A DNA stretch of 64,000 nucleotides from Rhodothermales bacterium (lineage in GTDB: Bacteria; Bacteroidota; Rhodothermia; Rhodothermales; VXPQ01): positions 66,393-130,392 of the forward strand of contig JAJECT010000024.1 in NCBI GenBank assembly GCA_022821845.1, in the 5' to 3' direction. Positions 44,836 to 54,535 of the stretch are shown piece after piece. Every line of letters begins with the position of its first letter. The stretch's first letter is position 1. The position numbers and the translations under genes were made by a program. The notes below the pieces were generated by a model, which saw nothing but the letters and a program-made list of their open reading frames with translations, had not been told where the DNA came from and did no database searches.

Positions 44836-45438
44836 ATGGATTTATTCGAACTCTTTGGCGATGAACAGCATCCGGCCTATCAGAAACTGTCTGTGGCGAA
44901 CGGAAACAGGCATTACAGTTTTTTAGAATCCATGGCGACCACGGCCCTGGAAGTCGAACGGCCTATGCTGTTTCAATCCATCATCAAGGCGCTCAATTTT
45001 CATGCAATTGTCGGCTTGCATCACTCGGCGGGCAAATATCGCTCGCATCCAGTCGAGGTAGGAAAATACAAACCGCCAGCACATTACAGCGTTCCTCCGC
45101 TCATGGACGACTTTGTGAATCTGGTGAATCGGTACTGGGAAACCACCGATCTTTTTTTCCTTGCTGCATTCGCGCTATGGCGCATTAATAATATCCACCC
45201 CTTTGTAAATGGCAATGGCCGGACGGCAAGGGCCGTTTGCTATTTTATTCTCTGCGTGAAATCCGGAGGATTGTTACCGGGCGACACCATCCTCCCCGAA
45301 GTGCTCAGAACCGAGCCTAATCGAACGCGATACGTCCGGGCCCTGCAACGCGCGGATCAAGGAGATGAAAATCACCTTGACGACTTGATCCAACTGATAC
45401 GCGAATTGCTGCACAAGCAAATAACCGAGCGCGCCTGA
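44836..45438 (+). CDS. Fic domain protein (AMP/NMP transferase)
   Basis: This 200-residue protein has a complete Fic core HPFVNGNGRTAR (catalytic His about residue 121) and the upstream beta-hairpin region GKYRSHPVEVGKYKPPAHYSV that positions targets. Fic proteins transfer AMP or another phosphate group to hydroxyls of target proteins; many are toxins. Base composition here is visibly richer in A/T than neighbouring genes, suggesting transfer. It is paired with the 61-residue gene just upstream. No (S/T)xxxE(G/N) inhibitory helix is seen inside the protein. Confidence 0.9.
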   Translation: MDLFELFGDEQHPAYQKLSVANGNRHYSFLESMATTALEVERPMLFQSIIKALNFHAIVGLHHSAGKYRSHPVEVGKYKPPAHYSVPPLMDDFVNLVNRYWETTDLFFLAAFALWRINNIHPFVNGNGRTARAVCYFILCVKSGGLLPGDTILPEVLRTEPNRTRYVRALQRADQGDENHLDDLIQLIRELLHKQITERA

Positions 45439-45547
45439 ACCGCGCTCGTCGGCGCAGGAATCAAGCCCAGCAGGCGGCAATGGAAGCCGCGGGTGTCCAT
45501 CCGAATCGACAAGGCGCTTCGGCGACGCCAGTGTCGGCAAGGGTCTC

Positions 45548-45991
45548 CTATTCCATCGCCTCGCCGTCCCCTTCTTCTTCGGGCGCGCCGACCCGTTGCC
45601 AGATTTCTTCGAGCCGGAAATCGAGGATATGGCCCACATGGCGCCACGTGTCCCCTTCGACGCGGGCTTCGAACGTAACGGATTGCCCTGCCAGGCCTGC
45701 CGAACTATGCCACGTGATGTGCTCGGTGTAGGTTTCGCCGTCGAACGAATAGGTCCCCCCGCCCGCGAACACCTCCTCGTCCAGAATCTGCCGTCCGAAG
45801 GCGAAATGCGTGGAATTGAGAATCTTTATCGTATACGGAATCTGATCGGTTCGGTCTACGGTGCTGTCCGGATAGACCACCCGCTGGGAGACCATCTCCC
45901 AGGTGCCCTCCAGGGGGGTGGCGGGCAGTTGGGCCAGCGCGCCGGAGGCGGCGAACAGGGAAATCATTCCGATAAACAGTGCGCGTTTCAT
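45548..45991 (-). CDS. Secreted lipocalin-like protein
   Basis: This 147-residue protein has signal peptide MKRALFIGMISLFAASGALA and a small beta-rich domain starting LEGTWEMVSQRVVYPDST, with alternating strands IPYTIKILNSTHFAFGRQ, GGGTYSFDGETYTEHI and VTFEARVEGDTWRHVG. The pattern fits the lipocalin-like (DUF4488-type) proteins common in Bacteroidota. The tail is acidic. Ligand and role unknown; it stands alone. Confidence 0.75.
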   Translation of the reverse strand: MKRALFIGMISLFAASGALAQLPATPLEGTWEMVSQRVVYPDSTVDRTDQIPYTIKILNSTHFAFGRQILDEEVFAGGGTYSFDGETYTEHITWHSSAGLAGQSVTFEARVEGDTWRHVGHILDFRLEEIWQRVGAPEEEGDGEAME

Positions 45992-46154
45992 GCAAAAACC
46001 TCCTTGTCGTTACGGGGTAGCGTTGGAGACATATTACGCAAGCTTTTCTTCAATAACAATTCACGATAAAGAAAATGACGCGCTTTGCCGCCCCCGTCCG
46101 GCGACAGAAGCGTAGCAGCCTGCCGATCGCCGCAGCAAGGCCCCGCCGAAGACC

Positions 46155-46931
46155 CTACTTGCTTGCGTAGAGCGCGAAACCGGCCCCTTGCGGATCAATG
46201 CAATGGGTAACCTTGCCCCCGCCGGGAACCTCCTGGGGGTCCATGACCACCTGCCCGCCGCACTCCTCGACGGCTGCGAGCGTCTCTTCAATATCTTCGA
46301 CGCGCACATACAAGGCCCACCAGGGCGGCGGAGGGCCGGGCATGTCGTCGGTCTTGGTGAATATGCCCCCGTACACCAGATCGTTCTGGCCGTACATGCG
46401 GTAGATGCCCGCGTCGCCCATGTCCATTTCGCTGGTAATTTCCCAGCCGAACAGGGCCTGATAAAAATCGAAGGCGGCCTCGTAATCCGAGGAGGCCAGT
46501 TCGCGCCAGGCAAATTCGCCGACGCCCGGCTGCGCTTCCATCTCCGGCTCGGGGACGCTGGACGCGAAGATCGCAAAGAAGCCGCCCTGCGGGTCGGTTA
46601 CTATGGCGAAGCGGCCTGCGTTCGGAATGTCCTGCGGCGGCACATGGAGCCCCCCGCCCAGTTCCTGGATGCGTTCGACGGTCTCGTCCACGTCCTCCAC
46701 GGAAATGTACGGAAGCCAATGGGGCGGCACCTCACCCATCTCTGGCGAAATTTCCATAAGGCCGCCGAAGGGCGCCCCCTCGTTGGTCCACATCGTGTAG
46801 GGCATGTCGCCCCCCGGGAACGGCTCGGTTCCCCAGCCTATGACACTGCCGTAAAATTCGATGGCCGCGGCGGAATCCCCGGTGTAAAGGTCGTACCATA
46901 CGAAGCGACCCGACTGCTTGTGCATTGCCAT
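46155..46931 (-). CDS. Two-domain VOC (glyoxalase-like) protein
   Basis: This 258-residue protein is built of two vicinal-oxygen-chelate domains. The first covers about residues 5-125 (GRFVWYDLYTGDSAAAIEFYGSVIGW, ending DPQGGFFAIF) and the second about 135-258 (GEFAWRELASSDYEAAFDFYQ, ending DPQGAGFALYAS). Many such proteins are annotated as glyoxalase/bleomycin-resistance family; substrate unknown. Start ATG 46931 (MAMHKQSGRF) is used in place of the longer ORF. Confidence 0.87.
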   Translation of the reverse strand: MAMHKQSGRFVWYDLYTGDSAAAIEFYGSVIGWGTEPFPGGDMPYTMWTNEGAPFGGLMEISPEMGEVPPHWLPYISVEDVDETVERIQELGGGLHVPPQDIPNAGRFAIVTDPQGGFFAIFASSVPEPEMEAQPGVGEFAWRELASSDYEAAFDFYQALFGWEITSEMDMGDAGIYRMYGQNDLVYGGIFTKTDDMPGPPPPWWALYVRVEDIEETLAAVEECGGQVVMDPQEVPGGGKVTHCIDPQGAGFALYASK

Positions 46932-47047
46932 AATTGCCGTTGTTTGAGGGGTTGCGCGAACCCGGATGACAGAAAAACGAGGCGAAAAACAAGCCGGACG
47001 CATTGCATGAAAACAGCGGCAGCGCCCGGCCCAGGTCCTTCGCGAAA

Positions 47048-47190
47048 TTATTCTCCGCAAATTTTGCGTAGATTACGGAAACACGTCAAAAAACGGTGCC
47101 TTCCGCAAGTTTATTCGCCGCAAAACATGCGTAGATTACGGAAATGCGTCAAAAATGACGCCTTCCACAGGCTTATTCACCGCAAAACAT
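47048..47190. repeat. Tandem repeats of about 62 bp (2.6 units) beside tRNA-Ala
   Basis: Three successive units start TTATTC[TGA]CCGCAAA and contain GCGTAGATTACGGAAA then CGTCAAAAA and GCCTTCC. The third is cut short and runs to the tRNA end with a CCGCA-AAACA-TGCGG hairpin. Each lies on the 3' side of the tRNA gene. They may be remnants of insertion at the tRNA or a terminator-like array. Confidence 0.75.
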
Positions 47191-47200
47191 GCGGCGATTG

Positions 47201-47273
47201 TGGAGCTAAGCGGAGTCGAACCGCTGACCTCTGCAGTGCGATTGCAGCGCTCTACCAACTGAGCTATAGCCCC
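47201..47273 (-). tRNA. tRNA-Ala (anticodon CGC)
   Basis: On the minus strand 73 nt fold as a tRNA: acceptor GGGGCTA with TAGCTCC, including the G3-U70 wobble pair that specifies alanine, D-loop CAGTTGGTAGAGC, anticodon stem CTGCA/TGCAG with loop ATCGCAC, and T-loop GTTCGACTC. Discriminator A; CCA not encoded. Confidence 0.95.
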
Positions 47274-47446
47274 GGGGGTCTCATTTACTTTAGCGGGGCG
47301 GGGGGGTTCCGGGGGATTGGGGGGCCTTGGCAACTTGACACGCAACAACGTATTCTGCAAGCGAAAGCCGCTGCCCTCAACACAGCGACGACGACTGCAA
47401 ACACCAGAACACCGCCGGATTGATCGGACCCGTTCAAACAAGGGGA

Positions 47447-47806
47447 TTACGGGATGGTTGCGGACTGTCTGTCTGTCAGTCTGGCTTCGACCGCAAACCT
47501 GCAGCCCGTAATTGGACAAGGCGCTCTTCTTGCATATTTCAGATAACGTTCGACCTGCTGGAAAGGTGTCTCTCCCTTTTCTCTGGCTTGCCGTTGGTGC
47601 GGATCATCAACCAAGCCAACAGCCTTCGTCTCAATGAACACTCGGCGCCTTGGCAGATATATGTCGGCAGGTCCAGACGATGTTCTGCAGGACAAAAGAC
47701 TCTCAATCCCCATGCCATCAAGCAGCCTTGCGATGTCTTGCCGTACGCCATCTTCCGGGCGTTGAGGATCGGCATGCAACAGCCGGTGTGCGGCGCTTTC
47801 AGGCAT
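47447..47806 (-). pseudogene. Restriction-endonuclease N-terminal remnant (PD-(D/E)xK)
   Basis: This 119-residue frame resembles the first ~90 residues of type IIG/Eco57I-like restriction-modification enzymes. It has DGVRQDIARLLDGMGIE, the nuclease core ADIYLPRRRVFIETKAVG (D...ExK), and TPFQQVERYLKYAR. The usual methylase continuation is absent: after YLKYAR the frame degenerates and stops. Only the amino-terminal part survives, so it is most likely a decayed gene. It lies between tRNA-Ala and RNase D. Confidence 0.5.
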
Positions 47807-48026
47807 TAGTCAATTCGCTTTTCGCGTAGCTGGAAATCTTCGAACATCTCGCCTCATACACCACCCTCCCCTCGTTGAGCGCAGGCTTGATCACCAGCGC
47901 ATGGCTGTCCCGGTAGCGCGCAATGTCGCCCGGCGTGACAACAACCCCAATCGCCTCCCCCTTCCGAACCTTCCCCCCGCCCGCGCCGTTTAGGAGCCGC
48001 CCCTGAAAGACATTATTCGACTTCAT
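47799..48026 (-). pseudogene. Short unrecognised ORF, possible gene fragment
   Basis: This 75-residue frame reads MKSNNVFQGRLLNG... GDIARYRDSHALVIKPALNEGRVVYEARC. Composition looks protein-like but I recognise no family. Its ATG shares the CATG with the RNase D start on the other strand, and its end overlaps the restriction remnant by 8 bases. It may be a real small gene or a fragment. Confidence 0.3.
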
Positions 48027-49209
48027 GCCGGCCCAAGGCGCCATCACCTACGTAGAAACGCATGACGCGGCCCGTCGCATCGAACATGCGGTCCACGGTG
48101 TCCGCACCCTGGGGCTGGACTGCGAGGCCGCCGGACTCCATCGCTACTCGGACCGCCTCTGCCTCGTCCAACTCTCCGTCCTGAGCGAAACCTTTGTGCT
48201 GGACCCCCTCGCCCTCGACCTGAAGCCCTACCTGAAACCGCTTCTTGAGGACCCGCAGCGACGCATCGTCCTGCATGGCGGCGACTTTGACCTGCGGCTC
48301 CTGGCCCGCGATCTGGGCGTCGCGGTGGCCAACCCGGCAGACACCCAAATCGCAGCGAGCCTCCTCGGCGAACCCGCCCTCGGGCTTCAGGACCTGCTGG
48401 CTCAGCGCCTGAACATTCGCGTTTCCAAGAGATTCCAGAAAGCCGACTGGGCCCGCCGCCCCTTGCCCCGCAAGATGATCCACTACGCGGCGGGCGACAC
48501 GCGCCACCTGCACCGCCTGATAGCGACCCTTGAAAAGGAGCTCAGCAAGCGAGGACGCCTCCACTGGGCCAAGGAAGAATACCGCCGCCTTGCAGCAAGC
48601 GCGGCAAACGCCCACGAAGACGCCGCCGAACCCGATCCGGTAACCCGTTTCAAAGAGGCCCAGCGCATGGACGACCGGTCCGTCGCCGCGCTCCGGGAAA
48701 TCATTGCCTGGCGAGACCGGATCGCCCGCGCGCGAGACCGGGCGCCAGGCCGTATCGTGAACAACGCCGCGCTCGTCGAGGTCGTCGCCATGCGTCCCGC
48801 CTCCGTAGAGGCCCTCGCCGCCATCAGGGGGTTTCCGGCTCGCCTCGCCGAGACCCAGGGGCCAGCACTGCTCGGCGTCCTGGACCAGGTCGCCCGCCTG
48901 CCCGATTCGGCGTTGTCCCCCTACCCGCCCGCCCCCCGCGCTACCCGGCCAACCGAGGACGAAGAAGCCGCCTTCGACCGCCTGAAAAAAGCGCGCAACC
49001 GCGCGGCGGAACGCCTGCAACTTGATCGGGGAATCGTCATGCCGAACCATGCGCTACAAAACATCGCCGCCGCCGCGCCAAAGAACCTTGCCGCCCTGAC
49101 GGCCATTCCCGAAGTACGCCAGTGGCAAGCGGAAACCATCGGCAAAGAACTGCTTGCGGCCCTGCGCCAAACCCCGGCCACTCCAAGCCAACCAAATAGC
49201 CCTCCTTAA
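48025..49209 (+). CDS. rnd: Ribonuclease D-like 3'-5' exonuclease with HRDC domain
   Basis: This 394-residue nuclease acts on tRNA 3' ends in E. coli. The DEDDy exonuclease motifs are LGLDCEAAGLH (Exo I), HGGDFDLRLLARDLG (Exo II) and YAAGDTRHLHRL (Exo III with Tyr and Asp). The substrate helix ADWARRPL is present. Two helical HRDC-type regions follow at about 222-295 and 315-385. The stop codon lies inside the first of two AT-rich hairpins. Confidence 0.9.
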   Translation: MPAQGAITYVETHDAARRIEHAVHGVRTLGLDCEAAGLHRYSDRLCLVQLSVLSETFVLDPLALDLKPYLKPLLEDPQRRIVLHGGDFDLRLLARDLGVAVANPADTQIAASLLGEPALGLQDLLAQRLNIRVSKRFQKADWARRPLPRKMIHYAAGDTRHLHRLIATLEKELSKRGRLHWAKEEYRRLAASAANAHEDAAEPDPVTRFKEAQRMDDRSVAALREIIAWRDRIARARDRAPGRIVNNAALVEVVAMRPASVEALAAIRGFPARLAETQGPALLGVLDQVARLPDSALSPYPPAPRATRPTEDEEAAFDRLKKARNRAAERLQLDRGIVMPNHALQNIAAAAPKNLAALTAIPEVRQWQAETIGKELLAALRQTPATPSQPNSPP

Positions 49210-49249
49210 TTTTTTAGGAGCCGATTTTCGCCGCCTTAATTATTTAGGA
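49204..49249. repeat. Two near-palindromic 16-mers, 30-bp period, after RNase D
   Basis: CCTTAATTTTTTAGGA (49204-49219) and CCTTAATTATTTAGGA (49234-49249) differ at one base and each is an inverted repeat. The first includes the RNase D stop codon. They may form the terminator for rnd or regulator sites. The following 160 bp to 49413 is strikingly AT-rich with no gene. Confidence 0.6.
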
Positions 49250-49413
49250 TACGAATGGACGGAAGCGACGGAGACGGCATGTTTTTACAATCATAAGTTA
49301 TTTATTTTCAATTATTTATAACATAAAAATTTTTTTCTTTCGCGGCCGGAACCTGCGGCGCGCTATGCCGCTATAATAATCAAGCAGCAGTCAACCCGTG
49401 ATTACAGGACGCC

Positions 49414-49911
49414 GTGAGCGAGACGATAAAATACTGGACCAACCTGGGGACTATCCTGACGATCGGGATCGCCTTGTTCGTCGCAGTCCTTAACATGCAT
49501 TCGTCGCTCAATGCACAAATGTCGGACTTGCGCGGGGAAATGGTAAACATGCGGGGGGAAATGGCGGACATGCGGGAACGTCTCGCCCGCATTGAAACCC
49601 GCCTTGATCATCTTGAAGGCCGCGTTGACCGCATTGAGAACCACCTCGGCATTGTCGCCGCCGCGGACACGGGCGCGGAAACGCCGGCAGTAACGCCCGC
49701 GCGGGAACATACTGGTGAAGCAATCGGGGCCGCGCAGCCACCCGCCCGGAATGTAGCGCCGGCGCATAGCCCGCAAGTCTGGAGCCGCAGCCGAAATAGC
49801 CGCATCGTCCTGCTGCTTGCCCGGCATGCGGAAAACATACGCTCTATTCTGGCGCCCGGCTCATTGCCCCGCTTCGTCCCCGGCAATCAGGGCCTGCACT
49901 GCGTCGCGTAA
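49414..49911 (+). CDS. Small membrane-anchored coiled-coil protein
   Basis: This 165-residue protein starts with GTG. It has one amino-terminal transmembrane helix (LGTILTIGIALFVAVLNM), then a regular coiled coil (QMSDLRGEMVNMRGEMADM, then RLARIETRLDHLEGRVDRIENHL). The rest is low-complexity, Ala/Pro/Arg-rich and may be disordered. Similar short proteins are common in accessory DNA and phage-like contexts; function unknown. The AT-rich 200 bp upstream probably holds its promoter. Confidence 0.6.
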   Translation: MSETIKYWTNLGTILTIGIALFVAVLNMHSSLNAQMSDLRGEMVNMRGEMADMRERLARIETRLDHLEGRVDRIENHLGIVAAADTGAETPAVTPAREHTGEAIGAAQPPARNVAPAHSPQVWSRSRNSRIVLLLARHAENIRSILAPGSLPRFVPGNQGLHCVA

Positions 49912-50318
49912 CCCCGCCGGGAACGCGAAAACAGGGCGCAACCCGCATGGCGGTTTCCCGGCGGCGCATCTCATCCGTCGCCCCGCATCGCGGAGCCGTA
50001 CGCCCGCGAATCGCCGGAAAGAAAGCGCCCTCCCGAAACGCCTCTATGCGCCGCGCCCCCTGAGTGCCTCTCATAGTTGCGCGCTGCAATCATGAGGCTT
50101 TCCTCCCGAACCCCCTCTGCGCATCGTCCCTCCCGGAATGTATTCATTTATCCATGAAAATCCATAATACGATTTTAGATTTTCATGTATATTATACTAT
50201 AATCATGCCCTTTCGCCCTGTGCCGTGTCCCATCAAATAGCATATACTACGCGACCAACGCGAAGCGGCGGACGACGCGGTCTTGGTCAGCGTACCCCTA
50301 ATCAACGCATCTTGCAAG
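49912..50318. promoter_or_regulatory. AT-rich gap with inverted repeat and degenerate MITE end, upstream of ATPase
   Basis: This is a 407-bp gap without a gene I can support. It holds ATGAAAATC-15-GATTTTCAT (50154-50186), an AT-rich run with a TATAAT-like box at 50198-50203, and TTGGTCAGCGTACCCCTAA (50283-50301), which matches the MITE end at about 16 of 19 bases. The inverted repeat could be an operator for the ATPase gene downstream. Confidence 0.45.
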
Positions 50319-51479
50319 ATGATACCGCGCAACGAACACGAAACCGCCCTCCGGGACCTCCTGCGTCAATTCCCCGTCGTGGGCATCGTAGGCGCCAGGC
50401 AGGTCGGCAAAACCACGCTTGCGCGCCGCCTGACGAGCGACTGGCCGACCCCCGTCCATTTTTTCGATCTGGAAGACCCGACGCACGAAGCGGCGCTCGC
50501 CGACCCAAAACTGGCCCTCGAATCCCTGCGCGGACTCATCGTCATCGACGAGGTACAGCGGCGCCCCGAACTCTTTCCCCTGCTGCGCGTGCTGGCGGAC
50601 CGCAGGGGCCATCCCGCGCGCTTTCTTGTGCTCGGCAGCGCAAGCCCGGACCTGTTGCGCCAATCCTCGGAGACGCTTGCCGGGCGCATCGTTTATTACG
50701 AACTGCCGCCATTTCGCGCAAACGAAGTCGGCGCCGACAACATCGAAACACTTTGGCTGCGCGGGGGATTTCCAAACTCCTTTCTCGCCGAAGACGATAC
50801 GCAGAGCCTGGTCTGGCGCAACGCATTCGTCCGCACCTTCCTGGAACGCGACCTGCCGCAACTCGGATTTTCCGCGCCCGCCGCAACCATGCGCCGCTTC
50901 TGGACCATGCTGGCGCATTATCACGGCAACCGCTGGAGCAGCGCCGAACCAGGACGCGCCCTCGGGTTAACCGGCCCCACCATCAACGCCTGGCTGGACG
51001 CGCTCGTCGATGCGCTGATCGTGCGCAAACTGCCTCCCTGGCACGAAAATCTCAAAAAGCGACAAGTCAAGGCGCCCAAAATATATATCGAAGACGCCGG
51101 ACTGCTCCATGCCTTGCTGGGCATCGACTCCCGGGAAGCGCTCATGGGACACCCAAAGTCCGGCTCCTCCTGGGAAGGATTCGCCATGCAGGAAATTATT
51201 CGCCTGACCGGGGTCGCCTGGGAGCAGTGCTACCACTGGGCAACCCATCAGGGCGCGGAACTGGACTTCCTTGCGATACATAAAGGACAGCGCATCGGAT
51301 TCGAGTTCAAACGCACGAGCGCCCCCTCCATGACCCGCTCCATGCACTCCGCCCTGAACAGTCTCCAGCTGGACCGCCTGTTCGTCGTCTTCCCGGGAAA
51401 CGCCCGCTTTGCCCTGCACGAACGAGTCGAAGCCACAGGCCTTTCTCTTGCCCTCGCCGAAGGCTTCCGCTACCTGTGA
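50319..51479 (+). CDS. AAA ATPase with DUF4143 domain
   Basis: This 386-residue protein has a P-loop in [18 protein letters not shown], Walker [16 protein letters not shown] and sensor [14 protein letters not shown], then the DUF4143 region with [18 protein letters not shown] and a carboxy-terminal nuclease-like core [23 protein letters not shown]. These AAA_14/DUF4143 proteins are widespread, often strain-variable, and of unknown function. Start ATG 50319 is preferred to the TTG at 50283, which lies in a MITE-end-like sequence. Confidence 0.88.
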   Translation: MIPRNEHETALRDLLRQFPVVGIVGARQVGKTTLARRLTSDWPTPVHFFDLEDPTHEAALADPKLALESLRGLIVIDEVQRRPELFPLLRVLADRRGHPARFLVLGSASPDLLRQSSETLAGRIVYYELPPFRANEVGADNIETLWLRGGFPNSFLAEDDTQSLVWRNAFVRTFLERDLPQLGFSAPAATMRRFWTMLAHYHGNRWSSAEPGRALGLTGPTINAWLDALVDALIVRKLPPWHENLKKRQVKAPKIYIEDAGLLHALLGIDSREALMGHPKSGSSWEGFAMQEIIRLTGVAWEQCYHWATHQGAELDFLAIHKGQRIGFEFKRTSAPSMTRSMHSALNSLQLDRLFVVFPGNARFALHERVEATGLSLALAEGFRYL

Positions 51480-51637
51480 TCCGGCGCATTGTCCCGGACC
51501 ATTTCGGCCTTTGGGGCGTAATTACAGGATACCCCTTTTTTATTCCGGCCCTGCGCGGCGCGGCGTTCGGGGACCTCCCGAAACCGCCCTCCAGCCCGCC
51601 CGAACGCTCCGCCGCCGGATACATCCACAAGAACGCC

Positions 51638-54355
51638 ATGAAAGACCCCTTCGGCGCCCGCGACACGTTCGACACAGGATCGGGCAACGCCTACCTCTAC
51701 CGGCTCGACCGCCTCGCCGACCGCGGTCTCGGCGATCCGAACCGCCTCCCCTTCTCCATCAAGGTGCTGCTCGAATCCGCGCTCCGGGAGTGCGACGGAC
51801 GCGCCGTCACGCCGGAAGACGTCGAACGCCTCGCGACGTACGACCCGAAGCGCCCCGCCCGCGAGGAAATTCCCTTCGCGCCCGCCCGCGTCCTGTTGCA
51901 GGATTTCACGGGCGTGCCCGCCGTGGTGGACCTGGCCGCGCTCCGCTCCGCCGTAGCCCGCCTCGGCGGCGACACCGACGCCATCAACCCGAGGGTGCCC
52001 GTGCATCTCGTGATCGACCACTCCATTCAGGTGGATCATTTCGGAACGCACGAAGCCCTGCGCCTGAATTCGGACATCGAGTTTCGGCGGAACCAGGAAC
52101 GGTACGCCTTCCTGCACTGGGGACAAAAAGCCTTCGAGAATTTCTCGGTCGTGCCTCCGTCCGGCGGCATTTGCCACCAGGTGAATCTGGAATATATCGC
52201 CCGCGGCGTATGGACCCGCCCGGAGGACGGGTTGCAAGTAGCCTACCCGGATTCCCTCGTCGGAACGGACAGCCATACGACCATGATCAACGGGCTGGGC
52301 GTACTTGGCTGGGGCGTGGGCGGCATCGAAGCCGAGGCCGCCATGCTGGGCCAGCCGATCTGCATGCTCATGCCGGAAGTGATCGGGTTTCGGCTGACGG
52401 GACGACTCCCGGAAGGGGCCACGGCCACCGACCTGGTGCTGACCGCCACGCGCCGCCTGCGCTCCTACGGCGTCGTGGGCCGGTTCGTGGAATTCTTCGG
52501 CCCCGGCCTGGACCATATGTCCATTCCGGACCGCGCCACCATTTCCAACATGGCCCCGGAGTACGGCGCCACCATGGGCTTCTTCCCCGTGGACCGGATC
52601 ACGCTCGACTACATGCTCCGCACGGGCCGCGAACCGGCGCTCGTGGACATGGTGGAACGGTATGCGAAGGAGCAAGGCCTTTTCCGCGCGGCGGACGCCC
52701 CCGACCCGGAATTTCTAGACGTGCTGGAGCTGGACCTTGGCGACGTGGTGCCGAGCGTGGCGGGCCCGAAACGTCCGCAGGACCTCATCCCCATGCCCGA
52801 ACTCGGCAAAACCTTCGCCGCCACGCTGACCGCCCCGGCCGGTCCCCAGGGCTTCGGCCTGCAACCGGGCGCGCTCGCCCGCGCCGGACGCTACCGGGAC
52901 GAACAGGGCAACGAGCGTACGCTGCGGCACGGCGACGTAGCCATCGCCGCCATCACCAGCTGCACGAACACCAGCAATCCGTCGGTCATGATCGGCGCCG
53001 GCCTGGTGGCGAAGCACGCCGTGGAACGCGGCCTGCGCGTGCCCCCGTACGTCAAGACAAGCCTGGCGCCCGGCTCCCGCGTCGTTACTCGCTACCTGCA
53101 CGAAGCCGGGCTGCTTCCATACCTGAATCAACTGGGGTTCAACCTGGTGGGCTACGGGTGCACCACCTGCATCGGCAATTCGGGTCCCTTGCCTGAACCA
53201 GTCGCCGAGGCCATCCGGGAGGCTGATCTCGTCGTGGCGGGCGTACTTTCGGGGAATCGGAACTTCGAGGGCCGCATTCACCCGCACGTGCAGGCCAATT
53301 TCCTGGCTTCCCCGCCGCTCGTGGTGGCCTACGCACTGGCCGGCACAGTGGATATCGACCTCGCGAACGACCCCCTCGGCAAGGATTCGGCGGGGGACGA
53401 CGTATACCTGCGCGACATCTGGCCGGATTCCGGGGAGATTCTCCGCACGATCCGCGAAGTCGTTACTCCAGACCTGTTCCGGGACGAATACGACGGCGTC
53501 GAAACGTCCAGCGAAACCTGGAACGCCATCGAAACGGCAGAAGGGTCGCTGTGCGAATGGGACGATAGTTCGACCTACATCCAGGAGCCGCCCTACTTCG
53601 TGGATATGGACCCGGAAACGCCCGCCATACAGGAAATCCGGGGCGCCCGGGTACTGGCCAAACTCGGCGATTCCACCACCACGGACCATATTTCGCCCGC
53701 CGGCGCCATCGGACAGGATACGCCCGCCGGAAAATACCTGACCGAACAGGGCGTCCGGCGACATGCCTTCAATTCGTACGGATCGCGCCGGGGGAACCAC
53801 GAAGTGATGATTCGTGGCACGTTCGCCAACATCCGCATCAAGAACCAGCTGGTTCCGGGGACGGAAGGCGGCGTCACGCGACACTTTCCCACGAACGAAA
53901 CCATGTCCATCTACGACGCCGCCATGCGCTACGGCGAGGCGGGCGTCCCGCTCGTCGTGCTGGGCGGCAAGGATTACGGCATGGGATCGAGCCGGGACTG
54001 GGCGGCGAAAGGAACGCTGCTGCTGGGCGTCAAGGCGACCATCGTGGAGAATTACGAACGCATCCACCGGTCGAACCTGATCGGCATGGGCGTGCTCCCC
54101 CTGCAATTCCGCAAGGGAGAAACCGCGGCCACCCTGGGACTGACCGGCGAGGAGACCTTCGATATTCCCGTAACCGACGCCGTAGCGCCCCGGCAGGAAA
54201 TCACCGTAACCGCCGCGAGGCCGGACGGAACGCAGACCGCCTTCCAGGCCGTCGTCCGCCTCGACACCGACGTAGAAGTGGATTATTACCGCAACGGCGG
54301 CATCCTCCACTATGTGTTGCGGGACTATCTGCGGCGAGCGCGCGTAACGGCATGA
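51638..54355 (+). CDS. acnA: Aconitate hydratase A
   Basis: AcnA interconverts citrate and isocitrate in the TCA cycle. The 905-residue protein carries the 4Fe-4S ligands in [13 protein letters not shown] and [14 protein letters not shown], plus [42 protein letters not shown] and the swivelling domain motif [17 protein letters not shown]. Length is typical of the AcnA/IRP1 class. Start ATG 51638 ([11 protein letters not shown]) fits the family; the frame upstream to 51476 is not needed. Confidence 0.96.
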   Translation: MKDPFGARDTFDTGSGNAYLYRLDRLADRGLGDPNRLPFSIKVLLESALRECDGRAVTPEDVERLATYDPKRPAREEIPFAPARVLLQDFTGVPAVVDLAALRSAVARLGGDTDAINPRVPVHLVIDHSIQVDHFGTHEALRLNSDIEFRRNQERYAFLHWGQKAFENFSVVPPSGGICHQVNLEYIARGVWTRPEDGLQVAYPDSLVGTDSHTTMINGLGVLGWGVGGIEAEAAMLGQPICMLMPEVIGFRLTGRLPEGATATDLVLTATRRLRSYGVVGRFVEFFGPGLDHMSIPDRATISNMAPEYGATMGFFPVDRITLDYMLRTGREPALVDMVERYAKEQGLFRAADAPDPEFLDVLELDLGDVVPSVAGPKRPQDLIPMPELGKTFAATLTAPAGPQGFGLQPGALARAGRYRDEQGNERTLRHGDVAIAAITSCTNTSNPSVMIGAGLVAKHAVERGLRVPPYVKTSLAPGSRVVTRYLHEAGLLPYLNQLGFNLVGYGCTTCIGNSGPLPEPVAEAIREADLVVAGVLSGNRNFEGRIHPHVQANFLASPPLVVAYALAGTVDIDLANDPLGKDSAGDDVYLRDIWPDSGEILRTIREVVTPDLFRDEYDGVETSSETWNAIETAEGSLCEWDDSSTYIQEPPYFVDMDPETPAIQEIRGARVLAKLGDSTTTDHISPAGAIGQDTPAGKYLTEQGVRRHAFNSYGSRRGNHEVMIRGTFANIRIKNQLVPGTEGGVTRHFPTNETMSIYDAAMRYGEAGVPLVVLGGKDYGMGSSRDWAAKGTLLLGVKATIVENYERIHRSNLIGMGVLPLQFRKGETAATLGLTGEETFDIPVTDAVAPRQEITVTAARPDGTQTAFQAVVRLDTDVEVDYYRNGGILHYVLRDYLRRARVTA

Positions 54356-54535
54356 GGGTCATACAGATACAGTATTTCTTGACATAATACAGAATGATGT
54401 CATGTCCTCGTATCCAGTTTTCTACCTGTGACTTGAAGCCGGGCACATCCTCGTTGCTTTATACGATCTACTGAACCGTCACGGTGCTAACCAGTTCATT
54501 CTCCGTGGCAATTCCCTGTTCAGCGCCGCCAAAAC
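54356..54535. other. Convergent intergenic gap between acnA and helicase gene
   Basis: This 180-bp gap is AT-richer than its surroundings. From 54432 an open plus-strand frame without a start codon reads LNRHGANQFILRGNSLFS and runs into the helicase gene end; it may be a vestige of an unknown gene. No terminator hairpin is obvious. Confidence 0.35.
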
